From Levilinea sp. (lineage in GTDB: Bacteria > Chloroflexota > Anaerolineae > Anaerolineales > Anaerolineaceae), in the NCBI GenBank assembly GCA_029975215.1, contig JARKPO010000071.1, positions 62,001 to 126,000 of the forward strand: 64,000 bases of DNA, in the 5' to 3' direction. The translations under genes and the position numbers were made by a program. Of this stretch, positions 1 to 9,636 are shown piece by piece; position 1 is the stretch's first letter, and every line of letters starts with the position of its first letter. The notes under the pieces were generated by a model. That model was given only the letters and a program-made list of their open reading frames with translations, made no database searches and was not told the DNA's origin.

Positions 1-3000
1 TGGCCGTGGGGGCGTCATTGACGGCTGTGACGGTCAGGGTGACCGTGGCCACGTTGGAGTAGGCCTGCCCATCGAAATCGCGGTAGGTGAAGCTGTCTGT
101 GCCGTTGAAGTTGAGATTGGGCAGATAGGTGAAAGATCCATCCGCGTTCAGGGTGAGCGTCCCGTTGCTAACGTTCGTGACCAGTTCAGTGGGAATCAGA
201 TCTCCGTCAACATCGTTGTCGTTGAGCAGCAGGCCCTGCAGGAAGGGCACATCCAGCAGGGTGTCTTCGGCGGTGGTGTAGGCATCATCGCGGGCGAAGG
301 GCGGGGTGTTGGTGGGGATTTCGCTGTATTGGACGGAAACGGTGTGGTTGGCGGCGGGCATGACCAGAGAGTTGGTGCTGGCGGTGCTGGCGTTGTTGGC
401 GGTTCCCGTCCAGCCGCTGATCTGCCAACCGGAAGCGGGGACTGCGCCGCTGAGGGCGATATTTTCACCGGCCACGTATTTTCCATTCTCAGCGCAGGCT
501 GCAGATTTGAGTGGAGAAGCGCTGGGGTTGCTGCCGCTGCCGGTGTGTGAAAGCGTCAGGGTGTAACACGTCGCGGACGTGGGAGCATAGGTGGCGTTGA
601 CGGTCAGATCGGTGGTGACGTTGGTGAAAGCCTTGTCCCAACCGGTGAAGCTCCAGCCGCTCTCAACGGTGAAGGTCGGGGCTACCGCCGATCCGCCGTG
701 GAACACGGTCTGGACGAGATCACCGCTGGTCAGGGTGCCGTGCGAGCCGAGATTGAAGGTGACGGTATGGGTCGGGAGGGCTGTCCACTGGGCGTAGAGG
801 GTAATATCTTCCGTGAAGGAATAGACCGCGCCGTCTGCGTAACTGGTGCCCGTCCCGCCGGCATCTGTGTTCCAGCCGCTGAACGCGTAACCCGTGCGCG
901 TGAAGGTGTTCGCCTTCAGCGCCGTGGCTGTATTGGCCACCTGCGGCGACATGGTGCCGCTGCCGCCGTTGGCATTAAAGGTCACGGTGTGGCTTGGCCC
1001 GCCTGTGCCTGTGATAAAGCTCCAGGTGGGGCTGGTGGTGGAGGCGGCGCCGTCGCTGGCCACGGCATACCACTCATACTCAGTGTTATCTGCCCGTCCA
1101 GTCCAGGAGATGGAGGCGTTGCTGCCGTTGGCGACATCTTCGACGGTGCCGATCAGTGTGAAGCTTCCGGCGGCGCTGCCGGGCATATCGTAGGCCATCT
1201 CGAACTGTTCATAGTTGCTGGCGTTGGTCAGGGAGGCACTGGCATACGGCGAGTAGATTGTGGCGTAGATTTTGTCTTCGGATGGGGAGAAGCGCAGCTT
1301 GCGCAGGTAGCCGTTGCCGCCATTAACATAGTCCTGGAAATCCGTCATCAGGATGTGGATGGTGTGGCCGTCATCCCCAAGTTCCGCTCGATAGGCTGAG
1401 CCGTCGTTACTTGTGTGCATGTGTCCGCACAACATCAGGAACAGATTGGGATTGTCTTTAAGCGCGGTGAAGGGAGCCTGGTTACTCCAGGAGTTATCGG
1501 TGTTGAGGATGTCATGCTTGACAACGATGCCGCGGCGGTTGGGATTGGCTTTCAAAAGGGCATCTGCCCAATCATAGTGGGCTGACGTGGAACCAAATTG
1601 CAAGTTGATGATGATGAAGTCCATGCCAGATGCGCTGAAGAATGAGTAGTTGTTCTCATTCTGGCCAGAGGCATAGGAGCCTTGATAGAAACCGTTTGCA
1701 CTAAAGCGGCTGGGCCCGAAGTAGGTATTGTATGAGCCGTAGAGGTCGTGGTTGCCAGGGCCAACACTGTACGGAACGCCGCCAGTGTCCAAAGTCGCCA
1801 TGGCGGTATCCGCGCGCCCCCATTCAGTAGCGCTGGTTGACGTGTTGACCAGGTCGCCCACATGTGTGGTAAAGACGATTTTCTCGGCTGTCTTGTTGTT
1901 TGCGATCCACTGGGTCATAGAGTTGAAGATCGCCGGATAACTCGTGGACATATTCTGGGTATCCGGGATGACAACCAGGGAGAAGTCCTCGCTGGGGCTT
2001 GTCGTCCCAGCTTCGCGGCCGTAAAAGTCGACATCCAGGGTGTCTGACGAATCGGGATCGCTGACAGTCACTTCCAGGGTTGCTGCGTTGGAGACGCCGG
2101 TTGCATTGTCTGCCGGCTGTACCAACACCGGCTGGTTCGGGACCGCATTGACAGGGAGCAAACTGAAGTTGGCTTGGACAGATTTGTTCCCATTCATGGT
2201 GATGGACCAGGTGCCGTCTTCGTTATAGGAGAGGTCAGAGAAATTCGGGCCGCTCCAATTGGCAAAGGCGTAACCGCTATTTGGAACCGGCGTCAGGGTC
2301 ACCACTGTTCCGTCAGCATAGGTGCCGCCCGCCGGGTTAAGCGTGACAGTCCCGTTGCCGTCGTTCGTTGCGGTCAGGGTGTAGGTGGTGCCTGATTCAA
2401 GGCAGTAGCTCAAAACAAGGGCAGGTCGGTTGGCTTCGGTGGCATTATTCCTGGTAGAAAACTGGACATCCGTGGAGCCTGTTGTGTAATTTTGGATGGT
2501 CAGACCGTAATTCGGGATAGAGCCGTTAACCCAACCCTTTACAACGTCCAGACCAGCCGTGTTCAGCGGCACCGTTTTGCTGCCGGTGGTGGAGAAGGAG
2601 GAGGATTCAGCTCCCCACAGGTTGGTGTCATAGCGGTCCGAAGTGGTATTGGCTGCGCCGTTTTTCCCCCAGGCGTTAGTGCCGTCGTAGGTCTGCCAGG
2701 TGGCCCCGTCCCCGGTGGCTGAACCTGTGCCAGTGCCTTCTACCCAGGCACGCCGCATATTGTACAGGTTAAAGGTTGCAGACCCGGCTGTACTCACGTA
2801 AAGCTTCAGACTCGCAGCAGAAATAACCGCATTGGCCGGAATGCTGCTCAGGTCCCAGCGAAGCAGGGAGCCTCGAGCTTGTGACGTCCCCAGAGTGACC
2901 CGCATATACGTCTGGGCACCGTAGTTGTATGTGGTGTTATATCCGCTCAAGTACGTGTCTGCTGAAGCGGTGAAGGCCTGATCCTCATAGCAGATTTGGT

Positions 3001-4087
3001 TGGAGACCTGGCCGCTGACTGCCAGATCCACTTGTTCTGCACCGCCGCCAGTATGGGTGATATTCCCGCTGAAATTGCCCACGGCAGCGCTAAACAGGCG
3101 GACGTAAACGGTTGTGGAGGCGATTGAACCACCAGATGGGGTCAAGGTCAGCGTGGAACCATATGTGCTGCCGTCCGTTGAAAGCTGGAAACCGGTCGGT
3201 GCAGTGATGGTGATATCACCCGTCAAGTTGCTGCCCGACACCGCGTAGGTTTGTGCAAGTGAAGGTGTGCCTGGTGTGGTGGTGAAGGCACTCAACGTGC
3301 CGCTGGTCGTGATGGTGGGGGTCGTAGAGGTGGCACTTTCCTCCGCCAGCATGAAAACGCTCATTCCATAGGCCTGATAGTTGCTCGGGTAATCTGCGCG
3401 AACTTTAAAATCGCCGTCCGAGCCGGGCTGGATTCCGGTCCAACGGGCTACATACCCGTTGACACGGTTGTAACCAGTAACAAAAGAAACGGATTCATTG
3501 CTGATGACCGTCACGCCGCTCGTACTGGCATTGGTGGCGCCAGAAACATCCGAAATCGTGTACCGGGAAATTCGGGTTGTGTAGCTGCTGTCATCGCGAT
3601 TGGCGGTCGTGGCAAATGTGTAGGTTTTCGCTGGGTCAAGTCCGGAGATCGTCAGGTCAATATACCACCCCGATGAGCTTCCGTAGTTGACGGTGCCTGT
3701 CATATTGGCTTTGCCGTTGAACGTCTCGTAGGCATCTGTGCCGCTGTTGGTTGGAGCGCCATTGGTGCCATAAATGGTTGGGCTGCCGGACGATGAAAAC
3801 GTGGCCGTGATTCCGGTCAATGTTGCGCCAGTGTCAAAATTTTTCAACGTTCCTGTGCCTGAAACGCCCAGGATGTTTGTGGTATTGGTGATAGAGTTTG
3901 AGCCAGCGCAGTCGTTGTATGCGACCCAATTGTAGGATGCTGCCTGTGCTGGCTGGGGCGGCAGCATCCCCACCAGCGAAATCAGAAAGATCAGGATCAT
4001 GGATACCTGCCGGATCCTGGTCAGCTGCATGCGAACTGAAGACGTATTCCAACTTGAGTAAGTGGAAAACAACGTGTGCCTGGTCAT
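1..4087 (-). CDS. Secreted multidomain calcineurin-like phosphoesterase, C terminus beyond window
   Basis: The minus frame is open from ATG 4087 to the window edge, giving at least 1,362 residues; the C terminus is missing. A signal peptide covers about residues 30-49 and ends in PAQA. Domains in order, read by eye: a beta-rich region (50-380); a DNRLRE-like domain (about 385-560); a bacterial repeat (to 640); a fibronectin-like stretch (655-690); a calcineurin-like phosphoesterase with DTQ (about 708), GDLVN (744), GNHD (778) and CGHMH (887-891); InlB/Flg_new-like repeats (about 1025-1235); and a cadherin-like domain from about 1260. These motifs bind a two-metal centre in the family. The likely role is extracellular hydrolysis of phosphoesters or nucleotides, with surface attachment by the repeats; the substrate is unknown. 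GGGAGG precedes ATG 4087. The frame also stays open to ATG 4231, but the signal peptide and ribosome site favour 4087. Confidence 0.85.
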   Translation of the reverse strand, partial: MTRHTLFSTYSSWNTSSVRMQLTRIRQVSMILIFLISLVGMLPPQPAQAASYNWVAYNDCAGSNSITNTTNILGVSGTGTLKNFDTGATLTGITATFSSSGSPTIYGTNGAPTNSGTDAYETFNGKANMTGTVNYGSSSGWYIDLTISGLDPAKTYTFATTANRDDSSYTTRISRYTISDVSGATNASTSGVTVISNESVSFVTGYNRVNGYVARWTGIQPGSDGDFKVRADYPSNYQAYGMSVFMLAEESATSTTPTITTSGTLSAFTTTPGTPSLAQTYAVSGSNLTGDITITAPTGFQLSTDGSTYGSTLTLTPSGGSIASTTVYVRLFSAAVGNFSGNITHTGGGAEQVDLAVSGQVSNQICYEDQAFTASADTYLSGYNTTYNYGAQTYMRVTLGTSQARGSLLRWDLSSIPANAVISAASLKLYVSTAGSATFNLYNMRRAWVEGTGTGSATGDGATWQTYDGTNAWGKNGAANTTSDRYDTNLWGAESSSFSTTGSKTVPLNTAGLDVVKGWVNGSIPNYGLTIQNYTTGSTDVQFSTRNNATEANRPALVLSYCLESGTTYTLTATNDGNGTVTLNPAGGTYADGTVVTLTPVPNSGYAFANWSGPNFSDLSYNEDGTWSITMNGNKSVQANFSLLPVNAVPNQPVLVQPADNATGVSNAATLEVTVSDPDSSDTLDVDFYGREAGTTSPSEDFSLVVIPDTQNMSTSYPAIFNSMTQWIANNKTAEKIVFTTHVGDLVNTSTSATEWGRADTAMATLDTGGVPYSVGPGNHDLYGSYNTYFGPSRFSANGFYQGSYASGQNENNYSFFSASGMDFIIINLQFGSTSAHYDWADALLKANPNRRGIVVKHDILNTDNSWSNQAPFTALKDNPNLFLMLCGHMHTSNDGSAYRAELGDDGHTIHILMTDFQDYVNGGNGYLRKLRFSPSEDKIYATIYSPYASASLTNASNYEQFEMAYDMPGSAAGSFTLIGTVEDVANGSNASISWTGRADNTEYEWYAVASDGAASTTSPTWSFITGTGGPSHTVTFNANGGSGTMSPQVANTATALKANTFTRTGYAFSGWNTDAGGTGTSYADGAVYSFTEDITLYAQWTALPTHTVTFNLGSHGTLTSGDLVQTVFHGGSAVAPTFTVESGWSFTGWDKAFTNVTTDLTVNATYAPTSATCYTLTLSHTGSGSNPSASPLKSAACAENGKYVAGENIALSGAVPASGWQISGWTGTANNASTASTNSLVMPAANHTVSVQYSEIPTNTPPFARDDAYTTAEDTLLDVPFLQGLLLNDNDVDGDLIPTELVTNVSNGTLTLNADGSFTYLPNLNFNGTDSFTYRDFDGQAYSNVATVTLTVTAVNDAPTA

Positions 4088-4170
4088 AGTATCCTCCCAT
4101 TTGGTATGCGGTTGAACGTCCCGGATTCTGCCCGGTGCCCCCCGAGTTTGATCCGGTTCAAGACAAACAA

Positions 4171-4205
4171 AAAAGCGAAAACAGCCTGTGGCCGGTTTCG
4201 CTTTT
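4171..4205 (-). terminator. Hairpin with U-run in the phosphoesterase leader
   Basis: A perfect 10-bp outer stem (4171-4180 with 4196-4205) and a short inner GCC/GGC stem are followed on the minus strand by six T residues. It has the form of an intrinsic terminator but lies between the promoter at 4331-4359 and the phosphoesterase start at 4087, so it may act as an attenuator. Confidence 0.6.
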
Positions 4206-4330
4206 TGCTCGTCGAAGGGTTGTATGGGCATCACCCCAAACTGCGACCAATTACCCTCGAGTCAACACATCCACAAAATTACCCACCTATGTGAATTATT
4301 GAGTTGTCTGGTAAACAATTATCTGTGTAC

Positions 4331-4359
4331 TTTATAGCACGATAATTTTGCTGAGTCAA
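4331..4359 (-). promoter_or_regulatory. Sigma70-type promoter upstream of the phosphoesterase gene
   Basis: On the minus strand TTGACT (4354-4359) and TATAAA (4331-4336) are separated by exactly 17 bases, each one mismatch from consensus. The 427-base gene-free stretch 4088-4514 holds this promoter, the leader hairpin at 4171-4205 and the terminator at 4454-4493; I see no gene in it. Confidence 0.6.
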
Positions 4360-4453
4360 TAAGGAAATTTGGACACGCAAGCGGACGGCAGAAGTGACCT
4401 CCCTTCGCAAATGAAATGGGTGTGCGAGGCCAGCCGGAGCAGAGATAACAAAA

Positions 4454-4498
4454 CCCCCGTTCTATGGGGAGGCATGGCCATCCAGAACGGGGGCAGAA
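4454..4498 (-). terminator. Intrinsic terminator of the DegV operon
   Basis: CCCCCGTTCT (4454-4463) and AGAACGGGGG (4484-4493) form a perfect 10-bp stem, extended inward by ATGG/CCAT. Reading on the minus strand it is followed by TTTTGTT. It sits just past the stop of the 150-residue gene. Confidence 0.8.
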
Positions 4499-4514
4499 AC
4501 GGACAGGTGAGGGG

Positions 4515-4967
4515 TTACCGCTCGCAGGTGAAATTCTCGACGAATTTCACCTTCCATCCATCCGCCTTGCGCGCCAGCAGGTAATGATCCACGCTGCCCT
4601 GGGTGAACACCTGCCGCCCGTCTTCGTAGGTATAGGCCCATTTTTCAAAGGTAAAAGCTTCAGCTTCGTTGGGGGTGGTGAGATGAAACGCCAGGAAGTC
4701 GCACGATACCAAGTGGAGCGATTGAATGTGGCTGCCGCGCCAGCCCAGGAACTTTTTTTGCATATTCGCATAGCCTGCTGAGGTGCACAAGGCGGCCAAA
4801 GCCTGCACCCCGCCTGCGGCGAAAGCCTCCTCAACCCCCAGGTTAAAGGTCTGAATCAGGGCTTTGACGGCGGTGTCGGTTTCCAGCCAGGCACGGGTGG
4901 GGTCATCAGCGGCTTGCAGAGCCTGCACCAGGGCGTTGGTGGTGTTGGTACGAAAGCGAGGATCCAT
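4515..4967 (-). CDS. Small hypothetical protein, possibly an IMS/ARC6-like fold
   Basis: A 150-residue protein without signal peptide or membrane segment. The start is ATG 4967, eight bases after AGGAG; a TTG two codons upstream is poorer. The C-terminal half (about 95-150), with a KWAYTYEDG stretch and a final DGWKVKFVEN, recalls the ligand-pocket IMS/SnoaL-like domains in which a Trp-x-Val strand closes the barrel; this is a weak resemblance. The N-terminal half is helical. It begins 28 bases after the DegV gene and ends before a strong terminator, so the two are probably co-transcribed. Function is not known. It could assist the fatty-acid-binding DegV partner, but that is only context. 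Confidence 0.7.
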   Translation of the reverse strand: MDPRFRTNTTNALVQALQAADDPTRAWLETDTAVKALIQTFNLGVEEAFAAGGVQALAALCTSAGYANMQKKFLGWRGSHIQSLHLVSCDFLAFHLTTPNEAEAFTFEKWAYTYEDGRQVFTQGSVDHYLLARKADGWKVKFVENFTCER

Positions 4968-4995
4968 GCACAAGGCTCCTTGTGAAGAAATGGCT

Positions 4996-5856
4996 TCAGG
5001 CAGTGAGTGAGGCGAAGAGGGTTTCGGGCATGGCGGCCAGGCCGATGACGGTGGGACCAGCGTGCGCGCCCAACACGGTGGTGACGGCCACCAGGTCCTG
5101 CTCTATGCAGTCCAACGATTGGCGGATGGCTTTGCGCAGGGTCTCGACCCCGGGGAGGTTATCGCCGTGCATGCACTGCATCCGCAGCTTTTGCGCACCG
5201 AAGCGAGCGGTGACCAGTTCCACCATGCGCTGGGCCATTTTGGTTTCGGTCATGGCCTGACCCACATTTTTATAGCGGCCGTCGGCGTCATTCATGCTGA
5301 TGATGGGCTTGACGTGCAGGATGGAGGCGACAATACCCTTCAGATGGCTGACGCGGCCGGAGTTGATCAGATGGCGCAGGTCGCTGAAGCCCACCATGGT
5401 GAGCGTGTTGGCTTTCACCTGCTCCACGGCCTGCAAAATCCGTTCCAGGGGCCAATGGGCCAGGGCACCGCGGGCGGCAACTTCCACAACCCAACCCAGG
5501 GCCGGGCCGACCGTGCGTGAATCGATCACGGTGATTTTTTGATTGGGCAGCAGGTGAGCGGCGCTGGAGGCGGAGGAATAGGCCCCGCTGAGTCCGGAGG
5601 ACAGGCTAATGGTGAGGATTTCTTCATCGGCGTGCTGTTCAAACAGGGAAACGTAATCTCCAACTGAAGGCTGCGAGGTGATGGTGAATTCGTTGGGATA
5701 TTCTTTGTAGAGCTTGTACAAATCTTGCGGGTCAATATCCACTCCATCGCGGTAGGTTTTGCCCATGAACGTCAGATGAAAAGGTACTACCTGAACTTTC
5801 AGCTGTGCCGCTCTTTCGGGGGAGAGGTTGGCCGCTGAGTCGGTGAATATGATCAT
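4996..5856 (-). CDS. DegV family fatty-acid-binding protein
   Basis: A 286-residue protein of usual DegV length. It opens with MIIFTDSAANLS, the DegV signature (I-x-T-D-S-x-A-D/N-L), and keeps SLSSGLSGAY near residues 85-95 and a GRVSHLKG region near 170. In characterised members these parts hold an acyl chain and carboxylate; the Gram-positive homologue FakB presents fatty acids to the kinase FakA. No FakA-like kinase is in the window. ATG 5856 is chosen because AGGAG lies six bases upstream; the frame runs open to 5934 but without a ribosome site. It is the first gene of a two-gene unit with the 4515-4967 gene. Role: probably lipid binding in the cytoplasm. Confidence 0.9.
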   Translation of the reverse strand: MIIFTDSAANLSPERAAQLKVQVVPFHLTFMGKTYRDGVDIDPQDLYKLYKEYPNEFTITSQPSVGDYVSLFEQHADEEILTISLSSGLSGAYSSASSAAHLLPNQKITVIDSRTVGPALGWVVEVAARGALAHWPLERILQAVEQVKANTLTMVGFSDLRHLINSGRVSHLKGIVASILHVKPIISMNDADGRYKNVGQAMTETKMAQRMVELVTARFGAQKLRMQCMHGDNLPGVETLRKAIRQSLDCIEQDLVAVTTVLGAHAGPTVIGLAAMPETLFASLTA

Positions 5857-5932
5857 GGTGTACTCCTGGTAGATCCGAAAAACAAAAATCGCCGGATGGA
5901 AACGCCTCTGGCGGCCGATGTTCACACTTTCC

Positions 5933-5938
5933 ATTATA
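5933..5938 (-). promoter_or_regulatory. Candidate -10 box for the DegV operon
   Basis: A perfect TATAAT on the minus strand lies about 75 bases before ATG 5856. No convincing -35 hexamer is found at 16-18 bases. Confidence 0.4.
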
Positions 5939-5991
5939 GTGTACTTTTGTCCGATTGGGCGGTGTTTGCTGCTGCCGGGGAGCCACCTTAC

Positions 5992-6025
5992 AAAAAAGCC
6001 AGGTGAGACTGAACGCTCACCTGGC
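5992..6025 (-). terminator. Intrinsic terminator of the DppB-like permease gene
   Basis: GCCAGGTGAG (5998-6007) pairs perfectly with CTCACCTGGC (6016-6025), followed on the minus strand by six T residues (5992-5997). It lies 27 bases past the permease stop. Confidence 0.85.
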
Positions 6026-6051
6026 CGGTAAATGGTTTTGTAAGCCCAGGG

Positions 6052-7047
6052 CTAATCAAGCCGGATGCGCGGGTCAAGGACCACGTAGGTGATATCCACG
6101 CTTAGATTGGCCAGGGCTACCAAAAGAGCGTAGATCAGGGTGGTGCCCATGATCATCGAGTAGTCGCGCTGGCTGATGGCGGTGACATAGGCGCGGCCCA
6201 TGCCCGGAAAACCGAACATGGTTTCGATGATGAATGAGCCTGTGACCAGACCCGCCAGGGCCGGGCCGAGCAGGGTGACCACGGGGATGAGCGAATTGCG
6301 CAGGATGTGGCGGATAACCACCAGAAATTCGCCCAGTCCTTTGGCGCGGGCGGTGCGGACGTAATCATGGCGCATCACTTCGAGGACCGAGGCGCGGGTG
6401 AGGCGGGTGGTGTTGGCCATGGTGCCAAAGCCGAGGATGACGGCGGGCAGCACCCACACCGATAAGTCATCCCAGGTTTTCGGGATAATTTTTATCCAAT
6501 GCAGCCACGAGGCGAAGATGATGATGAGAAAGATGGCGATGACGAAACTGGGCACGGAAATGCCCACTGTGGCTATGAACAGGCTGGCATAATCTATGAT
6601 TGTATTCTGCTTGAGGGCCGAGATGACCCCAGCGGGGATGCCAATGAAGATGGCAAAACTGAGAGACAGTAGTCCCAGGCGGAGGGAATAGCCAAAGCGG
6701 CTGTAGAAGAAATTTCTATCTTGAGGGGGCACAAAGAGGATATCTTGAATGCTCATACCGCGCAGACGGTAGGATGGGCCCATATCCCCGCAGATCAAGC
6801 CGCAGTCGAAAGAGCCGTTTTTGCGGAAGTCGCCGATCATGTAGGCCAGGAATTGACGCCAAAGGGGCTTATCCAGGCCGTAATATTCGTTCAGACGTTT
6901 TTGAGTGTTGGCATCCACCTGACGAGCGCTCAGGTCGCGGTCCCAGGGGCCGCCGGGGGCGCTGTGCATGAGGATGAAGGTGATTCCAGAGACTACGATG
7001 ATGACGGGGATTAGCCACAGGAGGCGACGAGCAATGTAACGAGACAT
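6052..7047 (-). CDS. DppB/OppB-type ABC transporter permease, isolated
   Basis: A 331-residue inner-membrane protein. It starts with MSRYIARRLLWLIPVI, the usual DppB opening, and has about six membrane segments. The cytoplasmic EAA loop is seen near residues 220-245 (RTARAKGLGE) and the end reads DPRIRLD, as in this family. Such permeases pair with a DppC subunit, two ATPases and a binding protein to import peptides, nickel or sugars. None of these is adjacent: DegV lies downstream after a terminator and inositol phosphate synthase lies upstream. It is therefore either an orphan or paired with genes elsewhere. ATG 7047 and GTG 7053 are both possible starts; the ribosome site is weak. Confidence 0.9.
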   Translation of the reverse strand: MSRYIARRLLWLIPVIIVVSGITFILMHSAPGGPWDRDLSARQVDANTQKRLNEYYGLDKPLWRQFLAYMIGDFRKNGSFDCGLICGDMGPSYRLRGMSIQDILFVPPQDRNFFYSRFGYSLRLGLLSLSFAIFIGIPAGVISALKQNTIIDYASLFIATVGISVPSFVIAIFLIIIFASWLHWIKIIPKTWDDLSVWVLPAVILGFGTMANTTRLTRASVLEVMRHDYVRTARAKGLGEFLVVIRHILRNSLIPVVTLLGPALAGLVTGSFIIETMFGFPGMGRAYVTAISQRDYSMIMGTTLIYALLVALANLSVDITYVVLDPRIRLD

Positions 7048-7194
7048 AGGCACTCACCGGAAGAGAGGATGGGAATCTCGATGCTCATGCATCTGTAGGG
7101 CTGATTGTACAACGAGATGGGAAAATGGAACAGGACATCGGGAAGGGAATTTTGGCTGTGATGAAGCCGTTGATGCCCTTGCTTAATCAGCTCA

Positions 7195-7230
7195 GCGCCC
7201 TGTTCACGTGCTGCTTTTTGAACAGGGCGC
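7195..7230. repeat. Hairpin between inositol synthase and permease genes
   Basis: GCGCCCTGTTC (7195-7205) and GAACAGGGCGC (7220-7230) form a perfect 11-bp stem 55 bases beyond the ino1 stop. No U-run follows on either strand, so it may protect an RNA end rather than terminate. Confidence 0.5.
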
Positions 7231-7284
7231 CGATGGATTCAATGCGGTATTTGCAGGGCAGATGGACGCCCCGGAATTTGTGTT

Positions 7285-8373
<1,089 letters not shown>

Positions 8374-8643
8374 TCGCAAGTCTCCTTGAAAAGATGGTTT
8401 TGATACATTCTACAGATGAACTTTGGGTAATACCGAAAACGCTCGAACTTCTCCTACCTGCAGTCTTCATCGGGTCCGTATGACCAACAAACGTATCCCG
8501 ATGGGTGAGTGATGGTATAAGAACCGCTTAACTTTAGCATAATTTCCGCCATTTCACCCTATCTTTAACAATTCAGTTTATTAACTTTCGTGCCGAAAAG
8601 GATTTTTCGCATCTTAACCTACCCCAGTGAATGGGAAAAGCGC

Positions 8644-9165
8644 CTACTTTTGGGGAATTGGTGGGTGGTCGCTGAGCCATTGATGCAGCTTGTCCCAGTC
8701 GCTTTCAGCAGCGAAGAAAGCCCGCGGAAAGACCACCATGACCCCGTCACGGCTGAGCAGGGTGGTTAGCTGCGGCCCGCAGGCCACGCGTGTCACCTGA
8801 TTCCAGGGCAGAGTCAGTTCCAGCTTGCCGAAGCGGGCCTGAACACCCGCGGTGGTGATCAGCCCGCGCACCTTGGGCGAGGCTTGCAGCATGTTCCACA
8901 ACCGTTTGGCGGTGCGCTGATTGACCCACACAGGCCGCAGCAGGATGTAGAGCAGGGCTGCCAGCCACAAAACCAGGCGCAGGCCGTTGTTGGCGCGGTT
9001 TTCGGACTGTTCGAACAGCAAAATGGCCGTACCCACCGCTGCCGCGGCCAGGAGCAGGCACAAAAAACCGGTGAGCACGCGGCGGTTGAGGCTGGGGCGG
9101 TGGGTAAGGGCCACGGCCTGGCGGATGAGGGGCAGGTCAAAGGTTCCGGCGTAGTGAATTTCCAT
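8644..9165 (-). CDS. YcxB-like membrane protein
   Basis: A 173-residue protein with two membrane helices at about residues 30-50 and 62-78, followed by a soluble C-terminal domain. The C-terminal half, with LPWNQVTRVA and later FPRAFFAA, matches the YcxB-like pattern in which a short beta domain follows a helical hairpin. No biochemical function is known for the family. It is transcribed away from the 9307 gene and appears to stand alone. The opening MEIHYAGTFDLPLIRQA is also typical. There is no signal peptide. The assignment rests on overall layout and a few motifs, so it is moderate. Confidence 0.7.
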   Translation of the reverse strand: MEIHYAGTFDLPLIRQAVALTHRPSLNRRVLTGFLCLLLAAAAVGTAILLFEQSENRANNGLRLVLWLAALLYILLRPVWVNQRTAKRLWNMLQASPKVRGLITTAGVQARFGKLELTLPWNQVTRVACGPQLTTLLSRDGVMVVFPRAFFAAESDWDKLHQWLSDHPPIPQK

Positions 9166-9240
9166 CGCAAGGCTCCTGGGGGTGGGTTCAGCCTTTGGAT
9201 TGTATCACGCGGGCAAAAAAAACGCGCAGCTCTGATCGGT

Positions 9241-9246
9241 TATAAT
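9241..9246 (+). promoter_or_regulatory. Candidate -10 box for the GlsB-like gene
   Basis: A perfect TATAAT lies 61 bases before ATG 9307. No good -35 hexamer is seen at 16-18 bases upstream. Confidence 0.4.
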
Positions 9247-9306
9247 GAGGATATGGATTTTCAACCACGGGCCACCAGGGCTTGTGGAGTGCACAAAGGA
9301 GGAAAT

Positions 9307-9582
9307 ATGAATCTGATCATTTATCTGATTGCCGGTGCGATTGTGGGCTATGTGGCCAGCCGGATAATGGGCACCAATTCCCGTCAGGGCTTGCTGTTGG
9401 ATATTGTGGTGGGCGTGGCCGGGGCTTTCATCGCCGGATATTTGCTGACCCCCATTTTCGGAATTGGAACGATCAACGACGCCATCACCTTGCCGACCAT
9501 GCTGATGTCGCTGGCGGGGGCGGTGCTGCTGCTGTTTGTGCTGCGTTTGCTGCGTGGCGGCGGGCGCCGGCGGCGGCGCTGA
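9307..9582 (+). CDS. GlsB/YeaQ/YmgE family small membrane protein
   Basis: A 91-residue protein of three membrane helices with glycine-rich faces: IIYLIAGAIVGYVASRIMG at the start, a GVAGAFIAGYLL segment in the middle, and a Leu-rich third helix ending in a strongly basic tail (GGGRRRRR). This is the transglycosylase-associated/GlsB family, often induced by stress. AAAGGAGG lies five bases before ATG 9307, which decides the start. It is monocistronic: a -10 box lies upstream and a strong terminator directly follows. Mechanism is unknown in the family. Confidence 0.85.
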   Translation: MNLIIYLIAGAIVGYVASRIMGTNSRQGLLLDIVVGVAGAFIAGYLLTPIFGIGTINDAITLPTMLMSLAGAVLLLFVLRLLRGGGRRRRR

Positions 9583-9597
9583 GGCGTTTAACCGATC

Positions 9598-9630
9598 AAA
9601 GGCCAGACGGAACACGTCTGGCCTTTTTTG
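9598..9630 (+). terminator. Intrinsic terminator after the GlsB-like gene
   Basis: AAAGGCCAGACG (9598-9609) pairs perfectly with CGTCTGGCCTTT (9615-9626) and is followed by a T-run. The A-run on the left arm lets it also serve the convergent CPBP operon ending at 9637. Confidence 0.9.
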
Positions 9631-9636
9631 TGGGTT

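Noticed and set aside
698..1399. Plus-strand open frames of up to 233 codons in the first 4 kb
   Set aside because: They are shadows of the long secreted protein read on the minus strand, which has a signal peptide and a continuous domain series.
4088..4231. ATG 4231 as start of the secreted phosphoesterase
   Set aside because: The frame is open and GGGGTG precedes it, but the added residues would be translated through the leader hairpin and would hide the signal peptide; ATG 4087 has a better ribosome site.
7195..7230. Hairpin at 7195-7230 as an intrinsic terminator
   Set aside because: No U-run on either side, so it is listed only as a repeat.
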